A stretch of 64,000 nucleotides of DNA from Euzebya pacifica (GTDB taxonomy: Bacteria > Actinomycetota > Nitriliruptoria > Euzebyales > Euzebyaceae). Below, one piece after another: positions 51,083-61,435 of this stretch. The stretch is from assembly GCF_003344865.1 (NCBI RefSeq), contig NZ_CP031165.1:3477910-3541909 (forward strand), given 5' to 3'. The notes beneath the pieces were generated by a model, which saw only the letters and a program-made list of their open reading frames with translations, had not been told where the DNA came from and ran no database searches. Position 1 is the first letter of the stretch. Every line of letters starts with the position of its first letter. The position numbers and the translations under genes are program-made.

Positions 51083-51736
51083 CTAGCGGATGGCGCGGCC
51101 GAAGATCCTCGGCCGTGTCCACACCGCCCCCGGCCCGGCGTCGATCGGCTCGATGTCGATGTCGGTGAACCCGGCGTCACGCAGCAGGGCGCCGGTGTCG
51201 CGGTCCAGCTCGCAGCCGTTGAACAACCAGCGGTGTGGGCCGGCCACGACCCGCTGCAGCCGGCGAGTACCGGACCCCGCCTCGGCGACGACGTGCTCGA
51301 AGAACACGTAGGTACCGCCAGGACGCAGCACCCGCTTGATCTGCTCGACGACCATCGCCGGGTCGTCGACACCGCAGAGCAGCAGCGTGCCGACCACGGC
51401 GTCGGCGGCCCCGTCGGGCAGGTCCAGGTCCTCGCCGTGCTGGGTGCGGATCTCCATGTCGACACCGTGGCGGTCGGCCGCCTCGCGCAGCCGGTCGTGC
51501 ATGGCGGGGTTGGGTTCGATGGCGATCAGGTGGACGTCCGGCCCGTAGTAGCCCATGTTGCCGCCGGGGCCCGGGCCGAACTCGACGACGGTGCCGGTGA
51601 GCGTCCCGATCGTGGCGCGTTTGCGGTCCCCCATCAGCTTCTCGTCCGCGGGGGCCCCGACGCTCAGCAGGAAGGCCTCGACACGGCCCCGGAGGGGCGC
51701 CTGGGTGAAGTCACGACGATCGGATCGGGCTGCCAT
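51083..51736 (-). CDS. Class I methyltransferase (UbiE/phospholipid methyltransferase-like)
   Basis: A 217-residue SAM-dependent methyltransferase. Motif I is VVEFGPGPGGNMGYYG; IAIEPNPAMHDRL is motif II; the DAVVGTLLLCGVDDP block and VLRPGGTYVFFEHV form the later motifs. The FEHV and GCELDRDT phrases resemble methyltransferase-like protein 7 or phospholipid methyltransferases. The substrate is not known. ATG 51736 gives a natural N-terminus. Confidence 0.82.
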   Translation of the reverse strand: MAARSDRRDFTQAPLRGRVEAFLLSVGAPADEKLMGDRKRATIGTLTGTVVEFGPGPGGNMGYYGPDVHLIAIEPNPAMHDRLREAADRHGVDMEIRTQHGEDLDLPDGAADAVVGTLLLCGVDDPAMVVEQIKRVLRPGGTYVFFEHVVAEAGSGTRRLQRVVAGPHRWLFNGCELDRDTGALLRDAGFTDIDIEPIDAGPGAVWTRPRIFGRAIR

Positions 51737-51887
51737 GGCGCCGCAGCGTAGCGACCCTGTTCGGCCGGCCGGCACCGGACGGGGGCGGACCTTGGTCACC
51801 GGGCGGCCGGCGTGGCACACTTGTCGCTCCGCACGGGACACGGAGTCCTCCGAACCCATGCGTGACCGCCGGCCACGGCCGGCACCT

Positions 51888-51963
51888 TCCGAGGTAGCTC
51901 AATCGGCAGAGCAATCGACTGTTAATCGATAGGTTGTGGGTTCAAGTCCCACCCTCGGAGCCA
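51888..51963 (+). tRNA. tRNA-Asn (GTT)
   Basis: A 73-nt cloverleaf with an encoded CCA at 51961-51963. Acceptor arms TCCGAGG and CCTCGGA; the anticodon loop CTGTTAA gives GTT for asparagine; the T-arm is GTGGGTTCAAGTCCCAC. Discriminator G fits tRNA-Asn. It is the only tRNA here with an encoded CCA. Confidence 0.95.
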
Positions 51964-52105
51964 CATCTCCCACCGCGCCTCCGGTGCGATCCCCCCGATC
52001 ACCGGCACGAACGGCCGCCAGCGCAGCGTCGACTCCGGCGCGGAACGACTCGGCGTCGGGGTACAGCCAGGCCCGCTGCACGAGGGTGTCTCTGATGTCG
52101 TCCAT
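51899..52105 (-). CDS. Possible small ORF antisense to the tRNA-Asn 3' side
   Basis: A frame starting at ATG 52105 gives MDDIRDTLVQRAWLYPDAES and FRAGVDAALAAVRAGDRG, which look protein-like. It then runs into antisense tRNA-Asn (GLEPTTYRLTVDC is a tRNA shadow), so any true protein would be short or end abnormally. A weak AGG precedes the ATG. I cannot decide whether it is a gene. The rest of 51964-52265 holds no other candidate. Confidence 0.28.
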   Translation of the reverse strand: MDDIRDTLVQRAWLYPDAESFRAGVDAALAAVRAGDRGDRTGGAVGDVAPRVGLEPTTYRLTVDCSAD

Positions 52106-52265
52106 CGTCGCCTCACCTCCGGTGTCGAGTCTGCGCCCCGGGTGTTTCGCCGCCGTTGCTGGACCATGAACACCCGCTGATCTCCCCGACCCGTCGCCAC
52201 CCCCGGTACGGTGTCGGAAGCACGAAGTGCAGCACACTGCACGGGACGCGGGAAGGACAGCAGCG

Positions 52266-52520
52266 ATGGGATTCAGGTTCGGGGTCGCCACCGGCTTCGC
52301 GGTCGGCTACGTGCTCGGCGCCAAGGCGGGCCGGGGACGCTACGAGACGATCCGTCAGACGGCGGAGGTGTTCATGGGGTCCCGTACTGCCCGCCATCTC
52401 GAGGACGGGCTGCGCGACGCCTGGTCATCGGCCAAGGAGGAGTTCCCCGCCGTCGGCCAGGCCGGCGAGCAGATGGGGCGTGTCCTGGACCTCCACGACC
52501 GCCTCGACGGCCAGGGCTGA
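52266..52520 (+). CDS. YtxH-like small membrane-associated protein
   Basis: An 84-residue protein. GFRFGVATGFAVGYVLGAKAG is a glycine-rich membrane segment with the YtxH-like GYVLGAKAGRGRYE motif; the rest is a charged helix. The role is unknown, linked to stress in other bacteria. GGAAGGA lies about ten bases upstream of ATG 52266. The stop codon lies in a 17-bp tandem duplication. The gene converges on rpoD. Confidence 0.72.
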   Translation: MGFRFGVATGFAVGYVLGAKAGRGRYETIRQTAEVFMGSRTARHLEDGLRDAWSSAKEEFPAVGQAGEQMGRVLDLHDRLDGQG

Positions 52521-52549
52521 CCCAAGGACCGCGCTGACCCAAGGACCGC
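52516..52549. repeat. 17-bp tandem duplication at the YtxH-like gene stop
   Basis: GCTGACCCAAGGACCGC occurs twice without spacing (52516-52532, 52533-52549). The first copy contains the TGA of the YtxH-like gene. It resembles the stop-codon duplication at the isocitrate dehydrogenase gene, but with an unrelated sequence. Confidence 0.9.
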
Positions 52550-52557
52550 GCGGAGGG

Positions 52558-53804
<1,247 letters not shown>

Positions 53805-53808
<4 letters not shown>

Positions 53809-55631
53809 AGCGCCCCCCTTCCCTCGTGGGCACGCCAGACCCGTTCGAGCTCGCCGATCTCCCGCATGAGCTCACCGCGCTCCTCGGGGGCCAACCGCTC
53901 GCGGCTGTCCGACAACCGGTTGCGAGCGGCCTGCCACCGCCGCTTGGCGTCACGGCCCCGCAGCGCCTCCAGCAGCCCGGCGATCGCGGTCTGCTCGGGC
54001 ACCGTGGTCAGCTCCGCGACCGCGAGCCCCCGGACCCGTCGTCGCATGTCGTCGTCGGGCATGGCGTCGAGCACGGCCTCGAAGTCGTCGCCCGCCTTGC
54101 AGATCGCCCGGAACAGCTGCCGTGACGGTTCGGCCGTGAAGACCTGCTCGTCCAGCAGCTGCCACCCGTCGGGCAGCAGCTCGGGACGTTGCAGGGCCAC
54201 CTGGAGCACCTGTCGTTCCAGCTGCATCTGCGGATCCCGGCTTCCGGGCAGGACGGTTCGGTCCGGCGGGGCCACCGTCGTCGTCCGTCCCCGTCCACCG
54301 GGTGGGTACGTCCGGTTCAGCTCGTCCTCGATCCGTTGCGCCGGCAGCCCCACCGCAGGGGCGACCACGTCGAAGACGTACTTGTACCGCAACGATGGGT
54401 TCTCGATGCGGCCCAGCAGCTCGAAGGTGGACTGGTAGGCCGCCGTCTGCAGCTCGGGCGTGGACAGGTCGGCGGTCCGCAGCTTGTGCTCGATCTGGAA
54501 CTCCACGGCCGTCTTCCGGCCCGCCATGACCTGTTCGACGGCCGCCGCACCGCCCTCGGCCACGAGGTCGGCGGGGTCCTTGCCCTCCGGCAGGACGAGG
54601 ACGCCCAGGTCGGTGACGTTGGCGGCCTCGGCCCGCTCCCGAGCACGTTCGGCGGCCTCGAACCCGGCGCTGTCGGCGTCGAGGCAGAGGGTGACGCGTG
54701 CGTCCATCCGCTCGATCATCGCGAAATGCTGCTCGGTGAGGGCGGTCCCGCACGGGGCCACCGCCTGGGTCGTCCCGGCGAGGTGCAGCGCGATGACGTC
54801 CATGTAGCCCTCGACGACGAGGACCTCGCGACGCTTGACGATCTCGCGTCGGGCGAGGTGCAGCCCGTAGAGGGTGGTGGACTTGTCGTAGACGTCGGTC
54901 TTCGGCGAGTTGATGTACTTGGGGGCGGTGCCGTCGATCTTGGTGACGACCGGCCCGTCGGGCAGGATCCGCCCGCCGAAGGCCACGACGTCGTTGCCGC
55001 GCTGGTCGTGGATGGGGAACAGCACCCGGGCACGGAACCGGTCGATCAGCCCGTGCTTGCCCTGGGTGGACAGGCCGGCCTCGATCAGGTCCTTCGCGGC
55101 GGCACCCTTGCGCTGCATGTGGGTGGACAGGTCGTCCCACGAGTCGGGCGCCCACCCGATCCCGAACACCTCCCAGGCACCGGCCGGGACCTGGCGGTCC
55201 AGCAGGTAGCTGCGTGCAGCCGCCCCGTCGTCGGCCTTCAGGCGTGCCCGGTAGAACGCCGCCGCCTCGCCGATGACCTCCAGCATCCGTGTGCGCTTGC
55301 CGAGCGCCGCCTTCTGTCCGGGGCGGAGCTCCTGGTACCGCAGGTCCACACCGAACTGGCGGGCCAGCTTCTCCACCGCGTCGGCGAACGACAGGCCCTC
55401 GATCTCCATGACGAAGCCGATGGCGTCACCGTGGGCGTTGCAGCCGAAGCAGTAATACACGCCCTTGACGGCGTTGACCGAGAACGACGCGCTGCGCTCC
55501 TCGTGGAACGGGCAGCGCCCCATCAGGCTCGTCCCGCTCCCCTTCAGCGTGGTGTACGGCGCAATCACCGCGCTGATGTCTATCCGGTCCTTGAGGGTCC
55601 GGATGTCGTCATCGTTGATGCGCCCAGCCAC
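53805..55631 (-). CDS. dnaG: DNA primase
   Basis: A 608-residue DnaG. The CHC2 zinc-binding domain is [14 protein letters not shown] with CFGCNAHGD at residues 39-68; the N-terminal primase domain follows. The TOPRIM domain contains [15 protein letters not shown] and [16 protein letters not shown] with the metal-binding acidic residues. A C-terminal helicase-interaction part ends the protein. It lays RNA primers for replication. It overlaps rpoD by four bases and follows the dgt-like gene after 62 bases. Confidence 0.95.
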
Positions 55632-55693
55632 GTCCGTCCGATTCTAGTGTCGGCCTGCGACGTCGCCGGGACCCTCGGGCACTCGGGTGCGGG

Positions 55694-56710
55694 TCAGAGG
55701 CGGTGCGGCGACCGTCGGGGCAGCAGCAGCTGGTTGAACAACCGCAACGCCTGCCCGTCGGTCAGGGAGGTCACGAAGTCGATGACGCGCTGCAGCTCGG
55801 GGTCCCCGCCGTTGCGGAACTGGCTGGGCAGCCGGCCGGGGTTGTCGACGTAGAACACGACGAGGCTGGACAGGCAGTGGGCACCCCGCGCGCGTTCGGC
55901 GAGGACCCCGTGCCGACCGCTGACCCGTGTGGCGGCGATGTCCTCCATGGCGTCGAGGACCGCCGCTGCGGGGTGGGACAGCCGGATCTCGGGGGTGTCG
56001 GCGGACGCCTGCACCACATCGGTGCACAGGGCGGTGATCCAGTCCTCGGGCGTCGGGCCGAGGATGCTCGTGGCCGTCTCGGGAAGGTCCTCGGAGACGA
56101 TCACGCCGACGGCCAGGGCGTCGCGGAGCTCACCGATGACGCCGGCGATCCGGTCGGCCAGGCGGACGACCTCGCCCTCGCGGGTGGCCGGCATCTCCGC
56201 AGCCATGGTGTGGGTGGCGATGCCGTCGCGCACCTCCCAGCAGAGGTTCAGCCCCTGCCCCTCCTCCTCGATGAGCTCCACCACCCTGACCGACTGGTGG
56301 TTGTGGCGGAACGGCTCCTCGGTGAACAGCCCGAACGCCTCGTCACCGGCCCGTGCGAACGCGGCGGCGCCGAGGTCACGGCCCAGGGCGATCGCCTCGG
56401 TGAGGTCCTCGTTGAGCCGGAGCGCCCGGCTGATGGTCCGGGCGATCCGGCAGCCGAACAGCGTGTGGTCGATGCGGGAGCGGTACCCGTCCCCACCCGG
56501 GGCCAGCAGCACGTGGCTCTTGTCCTTGAGCCGACCGAACGCGGTCGAGGCGAGGATGCGGTGCACGTCGACCTGGAACGTCGAACGCAACGGGTCCGCC
56601 GGCTCGTGCTGCTCGCGTCCCTTGGTCTCTGCGGACAACGTGGCCCATCCCGAGAGGCTGGCGTGCTCCAGTTCCTCGGTTCGATCACGGGGTGTTCGTG
56701 ACGTTGTCAC
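55694..56710 (-). CDS. dGTPase-like protein with a degenerate HD motif
   Basis: A protein of about 338 residues related to deoxyguanosine triphosphate triphosphohydrolases (Dgt). The order matches: LSGWATLSAETKGRE, RSTFQVDVHRILASTAFGRLKDKSHV, RIDHTLFGCRIARTISRAL, RHNHQSVRVVELIEEE and LADRIAGVIGE. The key metal motif, normally AHDLGHPPFGHAGE, reads GRDLGAAAFARAGDE here: the His of the HD pair and the two following His are replaced. Hydrolase activity is therefore doubtful; a regulatory or binding role is possible. It sits just upstream of dnaG, as dgt does in mycobacteria. Start is uncertain (GTG 56710, ATG 56725 or ATG 56737). Confidence 0.8.
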   Translation of the reverse strand: MTTSRTPRDRTEELEHASLSGWATLSAETKGREQHEPADPLRSTFQVDVHRILASTAFGRLKDKSHVLLAPGGDGYRSRIDHTLFGCRIARTISRALRLNEDLTEAIALGRDLGAAAFARAGDEAFGLFTEEPFRHNHQSVRVVELIEEEGQGLNLCWEVRDGIATHTMAAEMPATREGEVVRLADRIAGVIGELRDALAVGVIVSEDLPETATSILGPTPEDWITALCTDVVQASADTPEIRLSHPAAAVLDAMEDIAATRVSGRHGVLAERARGAHCLSSLVVFYVDNPGRLPSQFRNGGDPELQRVIDFVTSLTDGQALRLFNQLLLPRRSPHRL

Positions 56711-56738
56711 CGACCACGAGGCTAGCATCGGCGTCGCC

Positions 56739-57038
56739 ATGGATCCTGTGAAGCCCAACGAGCTCGTGGTCGCCGCCCGAGTGGCCGACGGCCTGGTCTA
56801 CGTCGCCGGCCTGGCCGGTGTCGTCGCCGGGGCGCTGCTGTTCAGGGACGGCAACCTGCCGTTCGCGATCATCGCCTGGGTCGTGACGTTCATCGCCGGC
56901 ACGGTCCTGCGGCTGGCCGCGTGGATGGCCCGCGGGGTCGCCCAGATCATGCAGCGCACCGAACGCATCGAGGCCGATGCAGCCCGGCTGGTCCGCGATG
57001 CGGTTGCCGACCCCGAGCCGCACGACCCCTGGCGTTGA
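56739..57038 (+). CDS. Small two-TM membrane protein
   Basis: A 99-residue protein with two hydrophobic segments (GLVYVAGLAGVVAGALLF and PFAIIAWVVTFIAGTVLRLAAW), followed by a charged helix (AQIMQRTERIEADAARLVRD). No family is recognised. It is divergent from the dgt-like gene, leaving only about 28 bases for both promoters, and converges on glyS with 13 bases between the stops. Confidence 0.6.
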   Translation: MDPVKPNELVVAARVADGLVYVAGLAGVVAGALLFRDGNLPFAIIAWVVTFIAGTVLRLAAWMARGVAQIMQRTERIEADAARLVRDAVADPEPHDPWR

Positions 57039-57051
57039 CGCGTGCGTCGGC

Positions 57052-58497
57052 TCAGGCGGAGTCGGGGCTCCACGGCTGGGCGAAGCGCTCCTGCAGGTAG
57101 CCGACCAGCTTCTCGATCGGGATGCGCTCCTGCGTCATCGTGTCGCGGTCGCGAACGGTGACGGCCCGGTCGTCCTCGACGGTCTCGAAGTCCACGGTCA
57201 CGCAGAACGGCGTGCCGACCTCGTCCTGACGGCGGTAACGGCGGCCGATCTGGCCGGCCTCGTCGTAGTCCACGTTGGCGAAGTGCGGCTTGAGCAGGTC
57301 GTTGACCTCCCGTGCCGTCGGCGTCAGCGTGTCCTTCTTCGACAGCGGCAGGACGGCGACCTTCACCGGCGCGATCTCGGGGTGCAGCTTGAGGACGGTG
57401 CGGGTCTCGGTGCCGCCCTTGGCGGTCGGCGCCTCTTCCTGCCGGTAGGCGTCGACGAGGAAGGTCAGGGCGATGCGGTCCACACCGGCCGCGGGCTCGA
57501 TGACGTAGGGCAGGTAGCGCTCGTCGGCGGCCTGGTCGAAGTACGACAGGTCCTTGCCGGAGTGCTCCGCGTGCTGGGTCAGGTCGAAGTTGCCGCGGTT
57601 GGCGATGCCCTCGATCTCGCCCCAGCCCATGGGGAACCGGTACTCGATGTCGACGGTGCCCTTGGAGTAGTGGGACAGCTCGTCATCGGCGTGCGGGCGG
57701 ATGCGGATGTTGTCGGTCCGCAGGCCGAGGTTGCGGTACCAGTCGTAGCGCTGGCGGATCCAGTAGGCGTGCCACTCCTCGTCGGTGCCCGGCTTGCAGA
57801 AGAACTCCATCTCCATCTGCTCGAACTCGCGGACCCGGAAGATGAAGTTGCGTGGGGTGATCTCGTTGCGGAACGACCGGCCGATCTGGCCGATGCCGAA
57901 CGGGATCTTCTTGCGCGCGGTCAGCTGCACGTGGGCGAAGTCCACGAACATGCCCTGCGCGGTCTCGGGCCGCAGCCACACCTGCGCGGCGGTGTCCTCG
58001 GTCGGCCCGACGAACGTCCTGAACATCAGGTTGAAGGCCTTGGCCTCGCCGAAGGTGCCGGCCTGTCCGCAGCTGGGGCAGTAGACCTCGCCCTTCTTGT
58101 TGGTCTCCAGCTGGTCCTCGCGGTGGCGGGTGTTGCAGTTGCTGCACTCCACCAGCGGGTCGGTGAAGCCGCCGACGTGGCCGGATGCCTCCCACACCTG
58201 GGGGTTCATCAGGATCGACGCCTCCAGTGGCACGACGTCGTCGCGAAGCTGGAACATCGACTTGCGCCACGCGTTGCGGACGTTGTCCTTGAGCGCCACA
58301 CCGAGGGGCCCGTAGTCCCACGCGCCGCGGAGTCCGCCGTAGATCTCCGAGGACTGGAAGATGATGCCTCGGCGCTTGCACAGCTCGACGATGGTCTCCA
58401 TCGAGGTGTGGTGCTCGGTCACGGTGTCGTCGGCCAGCGGGTCGACGGTTTCGTAGTCGGCGTCGAACGTCGGCGGCAGGTGCGGGTCGTCGGTCAC
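57052..58497 (-). CDS. glyS: Glycyl-tRNA synthetase (alpha2, eukaryote-like class)
   Basis: A 481-residue class II aminoacyl-tRNA synthetase charging tRNA-Gly. Signatures: ELCKRRGIIFQSSEIYGGLRG at the N-terminus, CSNCNTRHREDQLE with CPSCGQAG as a zinc-like ribbon, LRPETAQGMFVDFAHVQLTA and GRSFRNEITPRNFIFRVREFE (motif 2), and EPAAGVDRIALTFLVDAY (motif 3). The single-chain type is as in mycobacteria and Thermus. GTG 58497 with GGAG upstream is preferred over ATG 58524, whose extra residues look unrelated. Confidence 0.94.
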   Translation of the reverse strand: MTDDPHLPPTFDADYETVDPLADDTVTEHHTSMETIVELCKRRGIIFQSSEIYGGLRGAWDYGPLGVALKDNVRNAWRKSMFQLRDDVVPLEASILMNPQVWEASGHVGGFTDPLVECSNCNTRHREDQLETNKKGEVYCPSCGQAGTFGEAKAFNLMFRTFVGPTEDTAAQVWLRPETAQGMFVDFAHVQLTARKKIPFGIGQIGRSFRNEITPRNFIFRVREFEQMEMEFFCKPGTDEEWHAYWIRQRYDWYRNLGLRTDNIRIRPHADDELSHYSKGTVDIEYRFPMGWGEIEGIANRGNFDLTQHAEHSGKDLSYFDQAADERYLPYVIEPAAGVDRIALTFLVDAYRQEEAPTAKGGTETRTVLKLHPEIAPVKVAVLPLSKKDTLTPTAREVNDLLKPHFANVDYDEAGQIGRRYRRQDEVGTPFCVTVDFETVEDDRAVTVRDRDTMTQERIPIEKLVGYLQERFAQPWSPDSA

Positions 58498-58730
58498 AGG
58501 AGGGCTCCAGGGGCGTGCGCGCATCGCCCGGTCGTCGGGGCGGATGGGGGTGATGGGATGGACGAACGATCATACGGGTCGCAGGCAACGCGTCGGCCAC
58601 CCCGTGGTGCAGGTCCGGAGCCCGTTCCGAGAACGTGTGGCGGACCCCTGTTGCTATTTCTCCCCTGACCGTGTTTCATTTCGGGGTAGGGGGTGGGCCT
58701 TCTTGTCCCACCGATGATGGAGAATGCCTG

Positions 58731-59306
58731 ATGGGCCGACCTCGTGATCTCGAGGCCCGTGACCGAATTCTTAAGGCGACCTACGACCTGATCACCACAG
58801 CGGACGCCGACGCGTCCATCAACGCCATCGTGGCGCGAGCGGGCGTCGGCAAGGCGACGGTGTACAGGTGGTGGAACAGCCGGACGGCTGTCGTCCTCGA
58901 CGCGCTCGTGGAGGTACGCGGTGAACCAGCGTCGCCACCACAGACCGATGATCCATGGGCCGACCTGCGCGCCCACATCGTCGACGCGGCCGAGCTCGTG
59001 GTCGGTGGCACCAGCGCGCTGACCCGTGACCTGCTCGGCGCCGTGCTGCGCGGTGACGAGGAAGCGCCGGCCATCCGCGAGCTGTTGCTCGAGCGCGGCC
59101 AGCAGGACCTGGCGGCGGCGCTGCAGCGCGGTGTCGACGAGGGGGTCCTGCGCAAGGACCTCGACGTCGATGGGGCCGTCAGCGCCATCCACGGCTCGCT
59201 GTGGCTGCGTGCGCTGAGCAACGACAGCCCCGACGAGCAGTCGGCCGAGGCGGTCGCCGACGAGCTGCTGGAGGTCCTGGCCGGCGGCCTGCGTCCCCGG
59301 GTCTAG
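58731..59306 (+). CDS. TetR-family transcriptional regulator
   Basis: A 191-residue regulator. The HTH is in ASINAIVARAGVGKATVYRWW at about residues 28-48, after RDRILKATYDLI. The C-terminal part resembles TetR_C (DLLGAVLRGDEEAPAIRELL). It starts at ATG 58731 behind GGAGAA. An AT-richer stretch at about 58650-58680 stands out from the surroundings and is a natural place for promoter or operator. It converges on the amino-acid transporter operon, so it probably does not control it directly from this position. Confidence 0.88.
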   Translation: MGRPRDLEARDRILKATYDLITTADADASINAIVARAGVGKATVYRWWNSRTAVVLDALVEVRGEPASPPQTDDPWADLRAHIVDAAELVVGGTSALTRDLLGAVLRGDEEAPAIRELLLERGQQDLAAALQRGVDEGVLRKDLDVDGAVSAIHGSLWLRALSNDSPDEQSAEAVADELLEVLAGGLRPRV

Positions 59307-59321
59307 CAGCGAAACGACAAC

Positions 59322-59350
59322 AGGCGCCGCACCCCGAGGGGGCGGCGCCT
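59322..59350. terminator. Hairpin between tetR and the aap operon
   Basis: AGGCGCCGC and GCGGCGCCT form a perfect 9-bp stem with an 11-nt loop. It serves the convergent tetR gene (ends 59306) and aapP (ends 59367). Confidence 0.75.
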
Positions 59351-59366
59351 CGTCGTGTCCGCGTTC

Positions 59367-60149
59367 CTACAGGATCTGGGAGAGGAACAGCTTCGTGCGC
59401 TCCTCCTGCGGGTTGTCGAAGAAGTGCTCCGGGGTGCCGACCTCGACGATCTCGCCGTCGGCCATGAAGACCACCCGGTCGGCCACGGCACGGGCGAAGC
59501 CCATCTCGTGGGTCACCACGATCATGGTCATGCCCGAGGCTGCCAGCTCCTGCATGGCGTCCAGGACCTCCTTGACCATCTCGGGGTCCAGCGCCGACGT
59601 GGGCTCGTCGAACAGCATCACCTTGGGCTTCATCGCCAGCGCACGGGCGATCGCCACACGCTGCTGCTGACCGCCCGACAGCTGCCCCGGCTGCTTGTGG
59701 GCCTGCTCGGGGATCTTCACCATCTCCAGCAGCCGCATGGCCTCGGCCTCGGCCTCGGCCTTCGGCTGCTTGCGGACCTGCCGCGGGCCGAGGGTGATGT
59801 TCTCCATGATCGTCATGTGCGGGAACAGGTTGAAGCTCTGGAAGACCATCCCGCACTCGCGGCGGATCTCCTGGATGTTCCGCACGTCGTTGGACAGCTC
59901 CACGCCATCCACCACGATCCGACCCCGGGTGTGTTCCTCGAGGTGGTTCACGCAGCGGATCATCGTGGACTTGCCCGAACCGGACGGTCCGATGACCACC
60001 ACGACCTCCTGGGCACCGACGACGAGGTTGATGTCCTTCAGGGCCTGGAAGTCCCCGTAGAACTTGTCCATGTCGCTGATCGTGATGATCGGCTCGCCCG
60101 TCCCGCCGGGCTTCAGCGCGGCGGAACGAAGATCGTCGAGGTTGCTCAT
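59367..60149 (-). CDS. aapP: Amino-acid ABC transporter ATP-binding protein
   Basis: A 260-residue ABC ATPase of the polar amino-acid group. Walker A is [14 protein letters not shown], the signature is [15 protein letters not shown], and Walker B is [14 protein letters not shown], with the switch His in [10 protein letters not shown]. It powers import by the two permeases. The start at 60149 overlaps the aapM stop (ATGA). Last gene of the operon aapJ-Q-M-P. Confidence 0.93.
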   Translation of the reverse strand: MSNLDDLRSAALKPGGTGEPIITISDMDKFYGDFQALKDINLVVGAQEVVVVIGPSGSGKSTMIRCVNHLEEHTRGRIVVDGVELSNDVRNIQEIRRECGMVFQSFNLFPHMTIMENITLGPRQVRKQPKAEAEAEAMRLLEMVKIPEQAHKQPGQLSGGQQQRVAIARALAMKPKVMLFDEPTSALDPEMVKEVLDAMQELAASGMTMIVVTHEMGFARAVADRVVFMADGEIVEVGTPEHFFDNPQEERTKLFLSQIL

Positions 60150-61435
60150 CGGGTACCAACTCCAAGCTTGGTTTCGAGACGCTGTGATGCACGGGACATG
60201 GAGAAGCACATGACCCAGAAGATGAAGGCGACGAAGGCGTAGACCTCCGGCGCGTAGCCCTGGTTCTGGAACTCGGGGCTGGCGAGGATGGGGTCGGACA
60301 CGCCGAGCAGGTCGAACTGGCTGATGATGATCAGCAGCGTCGTGTCCTTCAGCAGGGCGATGAACTGTCCGACGAGCGCCGGGATCGAGTTCCGCAGGGC
60401 CTGCGGCAGCACGATCTTGCGGGTGATGGTGACCGGCGACAGGCCCACGGCCTGCCCCGCCTCGGTCTGCCCGCCGGGGACCGACTGGAGGCCACCACGG
60501 ACGATCTCGGCCACGTATGCCGCGCTGAACAGCGTGAACATGATGATCGCGCGGATCACCGACGCCGGCGGTTCGAACGTCGAGGGGAAGAAGAACCGCA
60601 GGGCGAACTCACCCATGAACAGCAGGGTGATCAGCGGCACACCGCGGATCAGCTCGATGTAGAGCACCGCAACCGGCCGGAGCAGCGGGAAGCTGGACCG
60701 ACGCGTGAGCGCCAGGATCACCCCGAGCGGGAAACACGCCGCGATGGAGATGAAAGCGACGTTGACCGTCAGGAGCAGGCCACCGAAGTTGTCGACGTTG
60801 CCCGGGTTGAACCCGGTCTCCAGCAGGAACGCCAGCAGGACGAGCCCGGTCATGATCAGCGTGCGCCGATGCAGGACCGACTCGGGCAGCAGCGCCGGGA
60901 TTCGCTGCCCGAGGAAGAACGGGACCGCGAGCCCGATCACCAGCAGCGTGGGGGTGATGGTGTCGGTGAAGCTGAGGATGACCGCCATCGCAAGGACGGG
61001 TGGGGCGATGATGCCGAGCTTCGTACGGGTGGTCATCGGCGGGGAGGTGTCGCCGGGCAGGCGGCCGGACGCGAAGCCGAGGGTGAACGCGATCGTGTAG
61101 ATGGCCGCCCACAACATCGGGTAACCGATGTTGGTGCCGTCGAACTGGGTACCGACCATGTAGCGGATCAGCTGGGAGCTGATGATGTCCCAGGAGTTCC
61201 GCATGCCACCGTCGGGGGTGACCTTCTCGTTGAAGAACACGAAGATCGAGGCGCGGTAGAGCACGTAACCGAGGATCAGCCCGAAGACGATCGTCAGGAT
61301 CGAGTTCTTGGCGTCCTTGAACAGGTTCTCGCGGATCAGGCCACGCAGGCCGTGATCCAGCCCGGTCGGCATGGGCGCATCCGGTGCGACCGGGTTGTCC
61401 TCGGGACCGGGGGTCTGGGTCTTGATGGTGCTCAT
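60146..61435 (-). CDS. aapM: Amino-acid ABC transporter permease, AapM/BztC-like
   Basis: A 429-residue permease with many hydrophobic helices and a long N-terminal part, as in AapM. The permease loop is [20 protein letters not shown], followed by [20 protein letters not shown] and [20 protein letters not shown], the classical EAA motif region of polar amino-acid permeases. The C-terminus has [20 protein letters not shown]. It starts at ATG 61435, overlapping the aapQ stop (ATGA) and overlapping aapP by four bases at its end. Confidence 0.9.
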   Translation of the reverse strand: MSTIKTQTPGPEDNPVAPDAPMPTGLDHGLRGLIRENLFKDAKNSILTIVFGLILGYVLYRASIFVFFNEKVTPDGGMRNSWDIISSQLIRYMVGTQFDGTNIGYPMLWAAIYTIAFTLGFASGRLPGDTSPPMTTRTKLGIIAPPVLAMAVILSFTDTITPTLLVIGLAVPFFLGQRIPALLPESVLHRRTLIMTGLVLLAFLLETGFNPGNVDNFGGLLLTVNVAFISIAACFPLGVILALTRRSSFPLLRPVAVLYIELIRGVPLITLLFMGEFALRFFFPSTFEPPASVIRAIIMFTLFSAAYVAEIVRGGLQSVPGGQTEAGQAVGLSPVTITRKIVLPQALRNSIPALVGQFIALLKDTTLLIIISQFDLLGVSDPILASPEFQNQGYAPEVYAFVAFIFWVMCFSMSRASQRLETKLGVGTR

